From CAXBGS01 sp963975425 (lineage in GTDB: Bacteria > Planctomycetota > Planctomycetia > Pirellulales > Pirellulaceae): a stretch of DNA of 64,000 bases. The stretch is from assembly GCA_963975425.1 (NCBI GenBank), contig CAXBGS010000001.1:310001-374000 (forward strand), read 5' to 3'. The notes under the pieces are model-generated. The model searched no databases. It was not told the DNA's origin and saw nothing but the letters and a program-made list of their open reading frames with translations. Shown piece by piece: positions 34,801-42,017 of the stretch (position 1 is the first letter of the stretch; each line of letters starts with the position of its first letter). The translations under genes were made by a program, and so were the position numbers.

Positions 34801-34932
34801 AAAGCAGTGCTTGGCCAAAATCGGCCGCACATCGCGGCCAAAATGGATCTCGTCCGCGGATACGCTAAATGGGCAGCAACATGCTGATGCGATGAAGACG
34901 GCAATACACAGAATTCGGGCAATCAATGGCAT
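31798..34932 (-). CDS. Cytochrome-c-like DUF1549/DUF1553 protein, second copy
   Basis: A 1044-residue PSD1-family protein. Signal peptide at residues 1-26 (MPLIARILCIAVFIASACCC). Haem motif CFTCH at 43-47 in the PSCyt1 domain, which continues with ADLRLDTEAGATTDLGGY and LRMPPADSS. DUF1549 starts at about 150 (PIDAFVLRRMHASGVAPAD) and contains a second CxxCH (CAQCH) near residue 335. DUF1553 covers the C-terminal third (VSEDNPLAARVTVNRAWRAIFG). Between them, residues about 440-640, lies an extra beta-rich segment containing EGSTGWSTSGAEG, resembling a carbohydrate-binding module and not seen in the first copy. Co-translated with the DUF1501 gene downstream. Confidence 0.92.
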   Translation of the reverse strand: MPLIARILCIAVFIASACCCPFSVSADEIHFGRDVRPILAKHCFTCHGPDEGAREADLRLDTEAGATTDLGGYRAVQAGDPDASELFLRVTSDDDDLRMPPADSSAALSESEIETLRKWIESGGRYTEHWAFVPPQSVAIPEVESGPWCRTPIDAFVLRRMHASGVAPADAADKHQLVRRLYLDLTGVNPTPEEAKRFIADDHPAAYSRLVDRLLASPAYAERFTRPWLDLARYSDTNGYEKDRNRTIWPYRDWVIKAIAEDMPFDQFSIEQLAGDMLPSATKDQRIATGFHRNTMLNEEGGIDPLEYRFYAMVDRVATTGTVWMGLTTGCAQCHTHKYDPITHTDYYSLLAMMNQADEPEETVADTTTRITQRKIENEIRAEEIRLSKRFLPTLAESGLNDMDCQSNSDDCQSIDSDQTPANASAGVISASATAGPQRDEKSGDRAESIAGLFVSMARHAIDNVRDWSVIQPTEMHSTKPFLRRQKDGSILATGDVTKRDIYRIRFELDETLLPATALRLEVLPHPLLPASGPGMAFYEGRRGDFFLSELTAKLDGNAVSFADASHSYGKISVGRGAADAANVIDGEGSTGWSTSGAEGKANRLILNLTEPIQSPGSLEIELLFERHFAAALGRFRFSVTGNPSRTEATQFPADVDHAITSAVLQSRPLDSETYARMQRHFVRSSDSLRKYRKKLDALYDSIPQPVRTLVMRERVGRDHRTTYRHHRGEYLSPKEEVQPAIPAVFGKLDSSRPANRLTLAQWLVSEDNPLAARVTVNRAWRAIFGTGIVRTAGDFGTQSEPPTHPELLDWLALDLIHNGWSIKRLHRQIVLSSTYRQSVAAPTPGDPNQRLLAGFPHRRLDAEQVRDVMLSAANLLNNRVGGPSVYPPQPAGVIEMAYGNPVWPTSTGGDRYRRSLYTFSKRTAPFAAFATFDAPSGELCVARRDHSTTPLQALTLMNDEMYLEMARGLSESVQRRIDGDSVAADELPEKIVTEMFWRLFVREPTAQERSSVIDFYQRQKTHDEPWTLVARALMNTDEAITTP

Positions 34933-35047
34933 GGCGAGAATCGCTCAGGTGGGAGGGAATTAACATTCTACCCGCCAATCAACGCCTTTGTCATGCATTC
35001 TGTCCAGGCAGGACGTTTGGCTGCTGTCAGACTCGATGTATTCGCAT

Positions 35048-35089
35048 CAACGCGAGGCGTGTCAAGAACAACGCGAGGCGTGTCAAGAA
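35048..35089. repeat. 21-bp direct repeat, two perfect copies
   Basis: Two adjacent identical 21-base copies beginning CAACGCGAGGCGTGTCAAGA, in the 295-base divergent region between the PSD1 gene and the terpene-cyclase-fold gene. A tandem site for a regulator is possible but not shown. Confidence 0.85.
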
Positions 35090-35227
35090 CGTCGTGTTCT
35101 CAGGAAACACGACGCGCAAGTCCGCTGGGAATTTTCGTGACATCGCTGAAAGAAAAACGTCCTGATGAAGTTGTGAGGCATCGCGTTTCAATATTCGCTA
35201 CGCCGTCACTGGGTATTCACCCCCTTC

Positions 35228-36883
35228 ATGGCAGGGCGATCGGCGATGCACATCTCTTCTCAACACGCTGCACTTGATCCGGCAACGATCGTTGCTGATC
35301 CCAGTCGAGAATGGTGGCGTGGCGATGCGTCGCTGTCAAAGCCGGATGGGCTTGGTTGCGAACCAAAGCACGTTCCAGGACGGGAAGAACGCGTCGCCTC
35401 ATCCGATGCGAGCACGCTTGCTCGCACGATATCCGTGCAGCGCATTCGTGACACACCCGCATGGTTGATCAGTCTGATCATCCACCTCGTCCTTCTGCTG
35501 TCACTCGCATTGATCACCACTTCATCGGGAACACTCGGACGCATGTTGCTGACGACGCGACAAGGAAAAGACGAACGTGCAAATGAACTGGTCGAGTTCT
35601 CGATCACGCCCGTTGCCTTAGACGATTCGCCCTTCGGCGATACGCCCATGAACGATACGCGCATAAACGGGGATGCGGAAATGGCCGTCGATTGGAGTGC
35701 CGAATTCGAGATTCAACCGGTCGATCTTCATGCGCCACGGCAAGTGGTTTCGTTCGCTGGACTTCGAAACTCGTTCGACCAAACCGAACTTCAGCTTCTG
35801 ACCGAGCTTCCCGCGGCGACAAGCCGCATGTTCGCGGGTCGAACCGGTGCGATGAAGAAACGTTTGCTCCGTGAATCGGGCGGCACCGATGCAACCGAAG
35901 ACGCCGTCAAACTTGGACTGCGGTGGCTCCAACAAAACCAACTCAAGGACGGCAGTTGGAGTCTGCGAGGACCTTACAACGCTGGTGCACGCTCCGAGAA
36001 TCAACTTGCGGCTACGGCCATGGCGATGCTCGCGTTCATGGGCGCCGGCAGCACCCACCGTGGCGGCGAATACAAGAAAGAACTGTTCAAAGCGGTGCGT
36101 TGGCTCGTCAAGCAACAAGACGGCCAAGGATTTTTAGCCGCCCGATGTTCCGGTCACGAAAAGATGTATGCCCAAGCCCAAGGGATGATCGCTCTCTGCG
36201 AACTGTATGCGATGACCGGTGACTCATGGATTCGACCTTATGCACAGCGTGCCTGCGATTTCGCCTGCCGTGCCCAATCGCCCCAAGGCGGTTGGCGCTA
36301 TCAACCACGTCTTGATTCGGATACTTCCGTCACCGGTTGGTTTGTTGTGGGATTAAAAAGCGGCGAGGCAGCGGGTTTGGAAGTCGTTCCCTACGTCTTT
36401 CAACGAGTCGTTGGATACCTGGATTCCGTCAGTACCAGTCGCGATCACTACGACGATCCGGTCGGGTATTCATACGCGATTGGCCATCCCGTGACGCCGG
36501 CGATGACGGCCGAAGGATTGTTGTGCAGGCAATACACCGGATGGCACCGCAACATGCCTGAGATGCGAATTGGCTTGGAAGCGATCGGCCAGAATCATCC
36601 GATCCGTATGCGAGAACGAGACGTCTATTATTGGTACTACGCCACCCAAGCTCTCCATCATTTTGGCGGCCCCATGTGGACCCGATGGAACGACAGGATG
36701 AAAGTGGCTTTGCCAGCGTCGCAAGAAAAGCGAGGCAAGGAGAAAGGCAGTTGGTCACCCGAAGGTGACGCTTGGGGAAGGCACGCGGGTCGGTTGTACA
36801 CGACGTGCCTGTCGCTGTACTGCTTGGAAGTCTACTACCGACACATGCCAATCTATTCGCCCACCGACATGGACGATGCGTGA
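35228..36883 (+). CDS. Membrane-anchored prenyltransferase/squalene-cyclase-repeat protein
   Basis: A 551-residue protein. Residues 1-75 are polar, followed by a single membrane helix at about 79-98 (PAWLISLIIHLVLLLSLALIT). The C-terminal half (about 215-540) has the alpha/alpha toroid of prenyltransferases and squalene cyclases, with repeats such as LGLRWLQQNQLKDGSW, AVRWLVKQQDGQGF and CDFACRAQSPQGGW. I see no Asp-rich catalytic DxDD motif, so a binding or structural role is as likely as an enzyme. It is common in planctomycetes. ATG at 35228; a second ATG at 35246 is possible. Confidence 0.85.
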   Translation: MAGRSAMHISSQHAALDPATIVADPSREWWRGDASLSKPDGLGCEPKHVPGREERVASSDASTLARTISVQRIRDTPAWLISLIIHLVLLLSLALITTSSGTLGRMLLTTRQGKDERANELVEFSITPVALDDSPFGDTPMNDTRINGDAEMAVDWSAEFEIQPVDLHAPRQVVSFAGLRNSFDQTELQLLTELPAATSRMFAGRTGAMKKRLLRESGGTDATEDAVKLGLRWLQQNQLKDGSWSLRGPYNAGARSENQLAATAMAMLAFMGAGSTHRGGEYKKELFKAVRWLVKQQDGQGFLAARCSGHEKMYAQAQGMIALCELYAMTGDSWIRPYAQRACDFACRAQSPQGGWRYQPRLDSDTSVTGWFVVGLKSGEAAGLEVVPYVFQRVVGYLDSVSTSRDHYDDPVGYSYAIGHPVTPAMTAEGLLCRQYTGWHRNMPEMRIGLEAIGQNHPIRMRERDVYYWYYATQALHHFGGPMWTRWNDRMKVALPASQEKRGKEKGSWSPEGDAWGRHAGRLYTTCLSLYCLEVYYRHMPIYSPTDMDDA

Positions 36884-37010
36884 TCGTGTGTGCCGCAAAA
36901 GCGCCCCAAAAGCGATGAGGCGAGGGCGATTGCGTCGCTCAAAGCCCGGGTGTGATCGCGAACGACTGGATCGCTGCGTTTCCGCTATTGGAATATCCAC
37001 TGTGAACAGA

Positions 37011-37496
37011 TCAGTGCGCCGGTGGTGCGTTTCGCAACTGCGTTTTTTGCTCATCGGTCAGCAGGGCGGCAAGACGCTTATCGACCGTATCCTGCAAAGC
37101 CTCGAGTTGTCGTTTCTGACGCACACTCAAATTCAATGATCCGGCAACCGATTCGGGCAAGACTTGTCCCGGCTGCGGCGGCGGACCACCGGGCCCGCGT
37201 GGTTCGCCCGGTTGAATGCCCTGTTGGACACCCTGTTGAATGCCCTGGGGAGGACCGCCGCGCTGAGGTCGGCCGCCGCGAGCGAGATGCTGCATGACGG
37301 CGGTTAACTCGGCTCTCGTGACACTTCCGTCGTTGTTTACGTCGGCTTGGGTAAACAGTTGATAAATCATTTCTGTCGGTGGACCTGCGCCCATGTTTCC
37401 TTGCGGTCCACCGCGGCCGGGCGGCTGAGCCAACAAGAAACTGGGAACCAAAACGATGCCAGCGAAGATTGCGCCTTGAACACAGCGGTGGAACAT
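37011..37496 (-). CDS. Secreted EF-hand protein with Pro/Gly-rich linker
   Basis: A 161-residue exported protein. Signal peptide MFHRCVQGAIFAGIVLVPSFLLA with cleavage near LLA|QPP. One EF-hand loop at 52-63, with ligands D52, N54, D56, S58, T60 and E63 (DVNNDGSVTRAE), followed by a Pro/Gly/Gln-rich repeat (GIQQGVQQGIQPGEPRG) and a C-terminal helix with LEALQDTVDKRLAALLTDEQKTQL, similar to the hinge of Spy/CpxP-type chaperones. Its role is unknown. Confidence 0.8.
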   Translation of the reverse strand: MFHRCVQGAIFAGIVLVPSFLLAQPPGRGGPQGNMGAGPPTEMIYQLFTQADVNNDGSVTRAELTAVMQHLARGGRPQRGGPPQGIQQGVQQGIQPGEPRGPGGPPPQPGQVLPESVAGSLNLSVRQKRQLEALQDTVDKRLAALLTDEQKTQLRNAPPAH

Positions 37497-38068
37497 TTCG
37501 GTTCGCCTCGGAGGTCGTGTCTTGAAAGTCGTTTCACAGGATAAGTCTGGCGATCAACTCGCCCGACGAATTGCAATGCGTCATTCCACTGGACCACGGG
37601 CCACACTTTCACCCAATTTCGTTTGTTAGCGGATTCACCGAGCATCAGTCGTCAGCATCTGCGGACATCGACATCGACATCGACATCGACATCGACATCG
37701 ACAATCAAACGCAACCGAGCCTACGGACAAACATCGCTTCCACCGAAAACCTGGCGTGTACAAGAAAGATGCCCGCGACCGAGATTGAGCCAAGGATCGA
37801 TCGGAAAAGAGTCACGTGGACTCCGCGCTGCGAGGGGGCATCGAGTCCCCGTGCATGGTTCGCAAATAACAAATGCGTGATTGAGCCGAGCAGGGTGACA
37901 CGTATTTCGAATATTTTTTCCACAAAGATGAGGTACCGAAAAACATCGTGAAATCCAATACCAATCGTTGTTTTTTGGGCAATGTTTCAAAGCACAGGGT
38001 CCGACAACGAGGTTGTCGCCAGTCTCGACTAGCCGTCCACGCATCCACCACGAATTGCCGGTGAGAAC
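37497..38068. other. Divergent intergenic region with hexanucleotide repeat
   Basis: About 570 bases between the EF-hand gene (leftward) and an acidic-protein gene (rightward). It contains the repeat listed at 37664-37703; the only long frames are low-complexity or overlap the next gene in another frame and were rejected. Confidence 0.5.
37664..37703. repeat. Hexanucleotide tandem repeat GACATC
   Basis: Six full copies of GACATC and a partial seventh, in non-coding DNA between divergent genes. A simple sequence repeat that could expand or contract by slippage. Confidence 0.9.
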
Positions 38069-38698
38069 ATGAATATTTCCAACTCGAACGTCGCTTTGAC
38101 AAACCAGTCCTCCTCTGCACATCGTCGCCCGCAGGGGCCGGCTCCCAAGGAGGGGAAGGAACAACTCTCTGCCGCACTGCAGTCGATCGGTGTGGATGAA
38201 GCGACAAAAGCCAATGTGTTGACACAAATTGACGAAGCGATTTCGGTACTCGAGTCCGAGTCATCATCAGGGACGATCACGCGTGATGCGATCCGTTCGA
38301 CGATCAATGACGTGTTGGAATCCAACGGAATCGACGAGACGGAAGTCAATGAGGCGATCCAGTCCAACAGCGCAGTAGGTTCGGGCAACGCGTCAGCTTC
38401 AGGCCGACCGAACCGACCGCCTCCACCACCTCGGCAAGACGAAAGTGAAACGAGCACGCTGGAGTCGTTGCTGCTTTCGTCCGGATTGGATGAATCGTCG
38501 ACCGATGAACTGATCAGCCAAATCGTTGACACGCTTGAAGAACTGACCGATGACTCAACCGGAAAAGTCTCGGTAGAAGATATTCAGTCTGCTTTGAACA
38601 GCGTGTTAGAAGACAATGGCGTCGATGTCGGATCGTTTGAAGAGCAGATAGCGAGCACGTTCGATCTGGCTGGGTTGTTCCTGGACCGCTTGGCGTGA
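38069..38698 (+). CDS. Acidic protein with internal duplication, function unknown
   Basis: A 209-residue protein without a clear signal peptide. It is made of two repeats of about 65 residues, 33-97 and 131-194, joined by a Ser/Gly/Pro linker with six consecutive prolines or near (RPPPPPRQ at 116-123). The repeats align around LQSIGVDEATKANVLTQID / LLSSGLDESSTDELISQI and IRSTINDVLESNGIDETEV / IQSALNSVLEDNGVDVGSF. Each repeat is a pair of helices around an acidic loop. No EF-hand consensus is complete. Family not recognised. Confidence 0.75.
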   Translation: MNISNSNVALTNQSSSAHRRPQGPAPKEGKEQLSAALQSIGVDEATKANVLTQIDEAISVLESESSSGTITRDAIRSTINDVLESNGIDETEVNEAIQSNSAVGSGNASASGRPNRPPPPPRQDESETSTLESLLLSSGLDESSTDELISQIVDTLEELTDDSTGKVSVEDIQSALNSVLEDNGVDVGSFEEQIASTFDLAGLFLDRLA

Positions 38699-39083
38699 TG
38701 CCTCGCACCGCGTTTCGCGCTTGATGAGTATCGGGGCGTCCGACGAGTAACGGGGCGTCAAAGGCCCAAACGGCTTTTCCCTATTCTCTGTTGTCCCAGC
38801 GTTACCGGTTCCCTGTTCCTGGTGAGAGAATCGGCAAAGCATCCGGCGACCGAACGGATCGCGACGCAAATGACAGGCAAGCCGAACGGTTACTGATGAC
38901 CGAAACCGTTCTCGATTCAAGCTGAGTGAGGCATAGGCTCGCTGTGACTTAGGCTGGCTGTGGCTGGAGCGGAGTGTGATTTGTGTGGGGGAAGGAATCC
39001 AGGACACCGAGGTCAACCTGGAATTCAGGAACCGGCTTGGCCGAAGCCTCAAGCGAGTGCCGCTGCGAAAAGAAAGAGCTAGA
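38699..39083. other. Intergenic region before the sigma factor gene
   Basis: About 385 bases with no supported gene. It should carry the promoter of the sigma factor/kinase operon. Confidence 0.5.
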
Positions 39084-39659
39084 ATGCACGTCATGAGCAA
39101 CCAAGTCACTCAAATCCTGAACCAGATCGAAGCTGGCGACGCGCAAGCGACCGAACAACTGCTGCCGCTGGTTTATCAGGAATTGCGTCGATTGGCTTCG
39201 CGGAAAATGACGCATGAAAAGGCGGGCCACACCCTGCAGCCCACAGCGCTCGTTCACGAAGCGTTTTTGCGACTCGTCGGCGGAGAGGACTCGGAGGCAT
39301 GGGATGGTCGCGGTCACTTCTTTGCCGCCGCAGCGGAGTCGATGCGTCGCATCTTGATCGAATCCGCACGTCGTCGTAATACCGAAAAGCGAGGCGGAAA
39401 CTTGCAACGATCCGATTTGGCCGATGACAACGTCGCGATGGATCCGGACGACACCGAAACCTTGTTGGCGTTGGACGAAGCGCTCACCAAACTGGAGTCC
39501 ACCGATGCCGATTTGGCACAACTGGTCCAGCTTCGTTATTTCACCGGAATGACGATCGACCAAGCCGCCGAAATGCTCGGGGTATCGCCGCGAACCGTCA
39601 AACGTAACTGGGCTTATGCACGGGCTTGGTTGAAACGTGAAATGGAAGGGGGAACGTGA
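39084..39659 (+). CDS. ECF-type RNA polymerase sigma factor
   Basis: A 191-residue sigma factor of the ECF group common in planctomycetes. The start at 39084 (MHVMSNQ) is preceded by the purine-rich AAAGAAAGAGC; the ATG at 39093 is a possible alternative. Region 2 spans about 10-95 (LLPLVYQELRRLASRKMTHE, then TLQPTALVHEAFLRLVG), and region 4 is at about 140-190 with a helix-turn-helix (MTIDQAAEMLGVSPRTVKRNWAYARAWLKREM). The kinase gene starts at the GTG in its last codons (GTGA overlap at 39656-39659), so it may be controlled by phosphorylation by the encoded kinase; this is inferred from the gene pairing. Confidence 0.92.
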   Translation: MHVMSNQVTQILNQIEAGDAQATEQLLPLVYQELRRLASRKMTHEKAGHTLQPTALVHEAFLRLVGGEDSEAWDGRGHFFAAAAESMRRILIESARRRNTEKRGGNLQRSDLADDNVAMDPDDTETLLALDEALTKLESTDADLAQLVQLRYFTGMTIDQAAEMLGVSPRTVKRNWAYARAWLKREMEGGT

Positions 39660-41905
39660 ACGCCCCTTCCGAAAAAACGATCTTCTTTGACGCACTGGAA
39701 CTGGATGATCCCGACGAGAGGAGTCGCTTTCTTGATCAAGCTTGCGCCGGCAATCGGGCGCTTCGCGACAGCGTCGACGCGTTGCTGCGTTCTAGCGAAC
39801 AAACCGATCATCTGATTGATCGGCCCCCGATCAGGATGCCCGTCGATCTGGTTCACATGGCCGACACGGTCTCTGCTGGTAACCACTGGATCGACAAACG
39901 CATCGGTGGCTACCGATTGATGGAACAGATCGGCGAAGGCGGATTCGGATTGGTGTTTGTTGCACAACAAGACAAACCCGTGCGGCGACAAGTGGCGTTA
40001 AAGGTCGTCAAGCCTGGCATGAACAGCAAGGACGTGATCGCACGATTCGCCGCCGAGCAGCAAGCCGTCGCCATGATGGATCATCCCAATATCGCACAGG
40101 TGTTTGACGCCGGCGTGACCGACGATGGCCTGCCGTTCTTTGTCATGGAACTCGTTCGCGGCGTGCCGATGAACGAATTCGCGGACGCCCATCGCTTGAC
40201 CGTTCGGGAACGACTGGAACTGTTTATCGACCTTTGCCAAGCCGTTCATCATGCCCACCAAAAAGCCGTCATCCATCGTGACATCAAGCCGTCTAATGTG
40301 CTGGTAACCCTGCATGACGATCGCCCGGTCGTGAAGGTCATCGACTTTGGTGTCGCCAAAGCGATAGGCCACTCGTTGACCGATCAAACCATCTATACCC
40401 GGTTCGTGGCGATGATCGGTACGCCGCTCTACATGAGCCCCGAGCAGGCGGAAATGAGCGGGCTGGACGTCGATACCCGCAGCGACATCTATTCGCTGGG
40501 TGTAATGCTGTACGAATTGCTGTCCGGGGCGACGCCGTTTGAAAGCGAGCGGCTTGATTCGGTCGGGTTGGACGAATTACGACGTATCATTCGCGAAGAA
40601 GAACCGCCGACGCCAAGCCGACGACTTACCACGATGGGCGAGCGCGCCACGACCGTTTCGGCGTCCCGAAAGATCGAACCGTCGCGGTTGTCTTCCACGT
40701 TACGAGGCGATCTGGATTGGATCGCGATGAAGTCGCTGGAAAAGGATCGCAATCGGCGCTACGGTTCGGCGATGTCGCTGGCCGAAGACTTGCGACGATA
40801 TCTTCGACAAGAACCGATCGAAGCTCGACCGCCCAGCGCCGCCTATCAATTGACGAAATTCGCTCGGCGCAATCGAGTCGCATTTACAACCGCAGCACTC
40901 GTGCTGCTAAGCCTCGCCGGTGGTTTGATCGCGAGTTTGTGGCAAATGCAGCGAGTGGCGCGCGAACGTGATGAGAAGGAAGCGCTGGTTCGCGAAATCG
41001 AACAGTTTGCCCAACAAGTGACGCGAGCGAATGAGTTGGTCGCTGGTGGCCAATCGTTGGCCGAGGCGGATCAGTTGCAGGCTGCTGAACAAGCGTTCGG
41101 CGAAGCGGTAACAAGACAGCCGAGCTACTATCTGCCATGGGTCAGCCGCGGACAATTCTTTGCGCGCCAATTGCTTTGGGATGCGGCCGCCAACGACTTT
41201 GCCGAAGCGTTGAAACTGGGCGCGCCGACAGACACGCCTTCTTGGTGGGGTGTGCCGGCGTTATTGCGATTGACCAACCGTGACGAAGCACTGCAGCGAT
41301 ACTATCAACAGTATCGCGAGAGACTTTCGACGATCCAGGATCAAGTATCGCCCGAGGAGGTCCGCTGGGAATGGATTCGCAACGGCTTGATCAAGAGCGA
41401 TGCGTTGACCGGCGAGCAATACGAGTGGCTGGCGGATATCGCCCAGCAGAAGTTAGCGTCGGAAGAAGGCCACCCCGGCGGAGGTCGAAGACGACCGCCG
41501 CCGCCCGAAGACGAATTACGAGACGGCTCGCATCCGCCCCAACATCAACCCGATCATCGGCGTCGCCCGCCGCCTGCGGAATTATCCGGGACGATACCGC
41601 GTCCGGTCCAATTCTACATCGCAGGACTGGCGCTACTGCGAGCCAATCGGTTCGATCAATCGATCGAGCCGTTGCGCGAAGCTTCGCAAATGGCATGGCC
41701 CAACTCGTTCTTGGTTCATGCCCCGCTAGCGATCGCCTATGAAGCGACGGGTAATCACAATGATGCCAAATCGCAACTGCGGCGTGCCGATCGTGTGTTC
41801 GCCAAGACAGAAAATTCATCAACGGCCCAAGAGCATTTCAAGGAAACACCATGGTTCGACCTCGTTGAGCTCAGCGTGCTGTACGCCGAAGCGGGTGGTC
41901 ATTGA
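39656..41905 (+). CDS. Membrane-anchored serine/threonine protein kinase
   Basis: A 749-residue Hanks-type kinase with GTG start overlapping the sigma factor stop. Residues 1-80 form a helical N-terminal part. The kinase domain covers 84-395: glycine loop GEGGFG at 93-98, VALKVVK with the catalytic Lys K116, HRD at 207-209 (D209 catalytic base) and DFG at 230-232, all intact. A membrane helix at about 408-428 is followed by a coiled-coil and TPR-like extracytoplasmic region, including a low-complexity Gly/Arg/Pro stretch (HPGGGRRRPPPPEDE) near 605. It likely senses an envelope signal and acts on its cognate ECF sigma factor; this is inference from the operon. Confidence 0.93.
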   Translation: MNAPSEKTIFFDALELDDPDERSRFLDQACAGNRALRDSVDALLRSSEQTDHLIDRPPIRMPVDLVHMADTVSAGNHWIDKRIGGYRLMEQIGEGGFGLVFVAQQDKPVRRQVALKVVKPGMNSKDVIARFAAEQQAVAMMDHPNIAQVFDAGVTDDGLPFFVMELVRGVPMNEFADAHRLTVRERLELFIDLCQAVHHAHQKAVIHRDIKPSNVLVTLHDDRPVVKVIDFGVAKAIGHSLTDQTIYTRFVAMIGTPLYMSPEQAEMSGLDVDTRSDIYSLGVMLYELLSGATPFESERLDSVGLDELRRIIREEEPPTPSRRLTTMGERATTVSASRKIEPSRLSSTLRGDLDWIAMKSLEKDRNRRYGSAMSLAEDLRRYLRQEPIEARPPSAAYQLTKFARRNRVAFTTAALVLLSLAGGLIASLWQMQRVARERDEKEALVREIEQFAQQVTRANELVAGGQSLAEADQLQAAEQAFGEAVTRQPSYYLPWVSRGQFFARQLLWDAAANDFAEALKLGAPTDTPSWWGVPALLRLTNRDEALQRYYQQYRERLSTIQDQVSPEEVRWEWIRNGLIKSDALTGEQYEWLADIAQQKLASEEGHPGGGRRRPPPPEDELRDGSHPPQHQPDHRRRPPPAELSGTIPRPVQFYIAGLALLRANRFDQSIEPLREASQMAWPNSFLVHAPLAIAYEATGNHNDAKSQLRRADRVFAKTENSSTAQEHFKETPWFDLVELSVLYAEAGGH

Positions 41906-42017
41906 GGAATCACACCGCCGGTGATGACTGCTAAAAAAAATTTTGGCCCGGTCCGGCCGTGAATGTCGCATGACTTTCCGACTGCGTCACATTCACCACC
42001 CAAAGGGACCGAACCTG

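Noticed and set aside
37664..37703. CRISPR array or coding repeat
   Set aside because: Six-base units without spacers; the frames across it have no start signal or conserved context.
37721..38267. Minus-strand frames opposite the start of the acidic-protein gene
   Set aside because: Composition unlike a protein (many Cys, His, Arg) and the opposite strand gene shows an internal duplication at protein level, which supports that gene.
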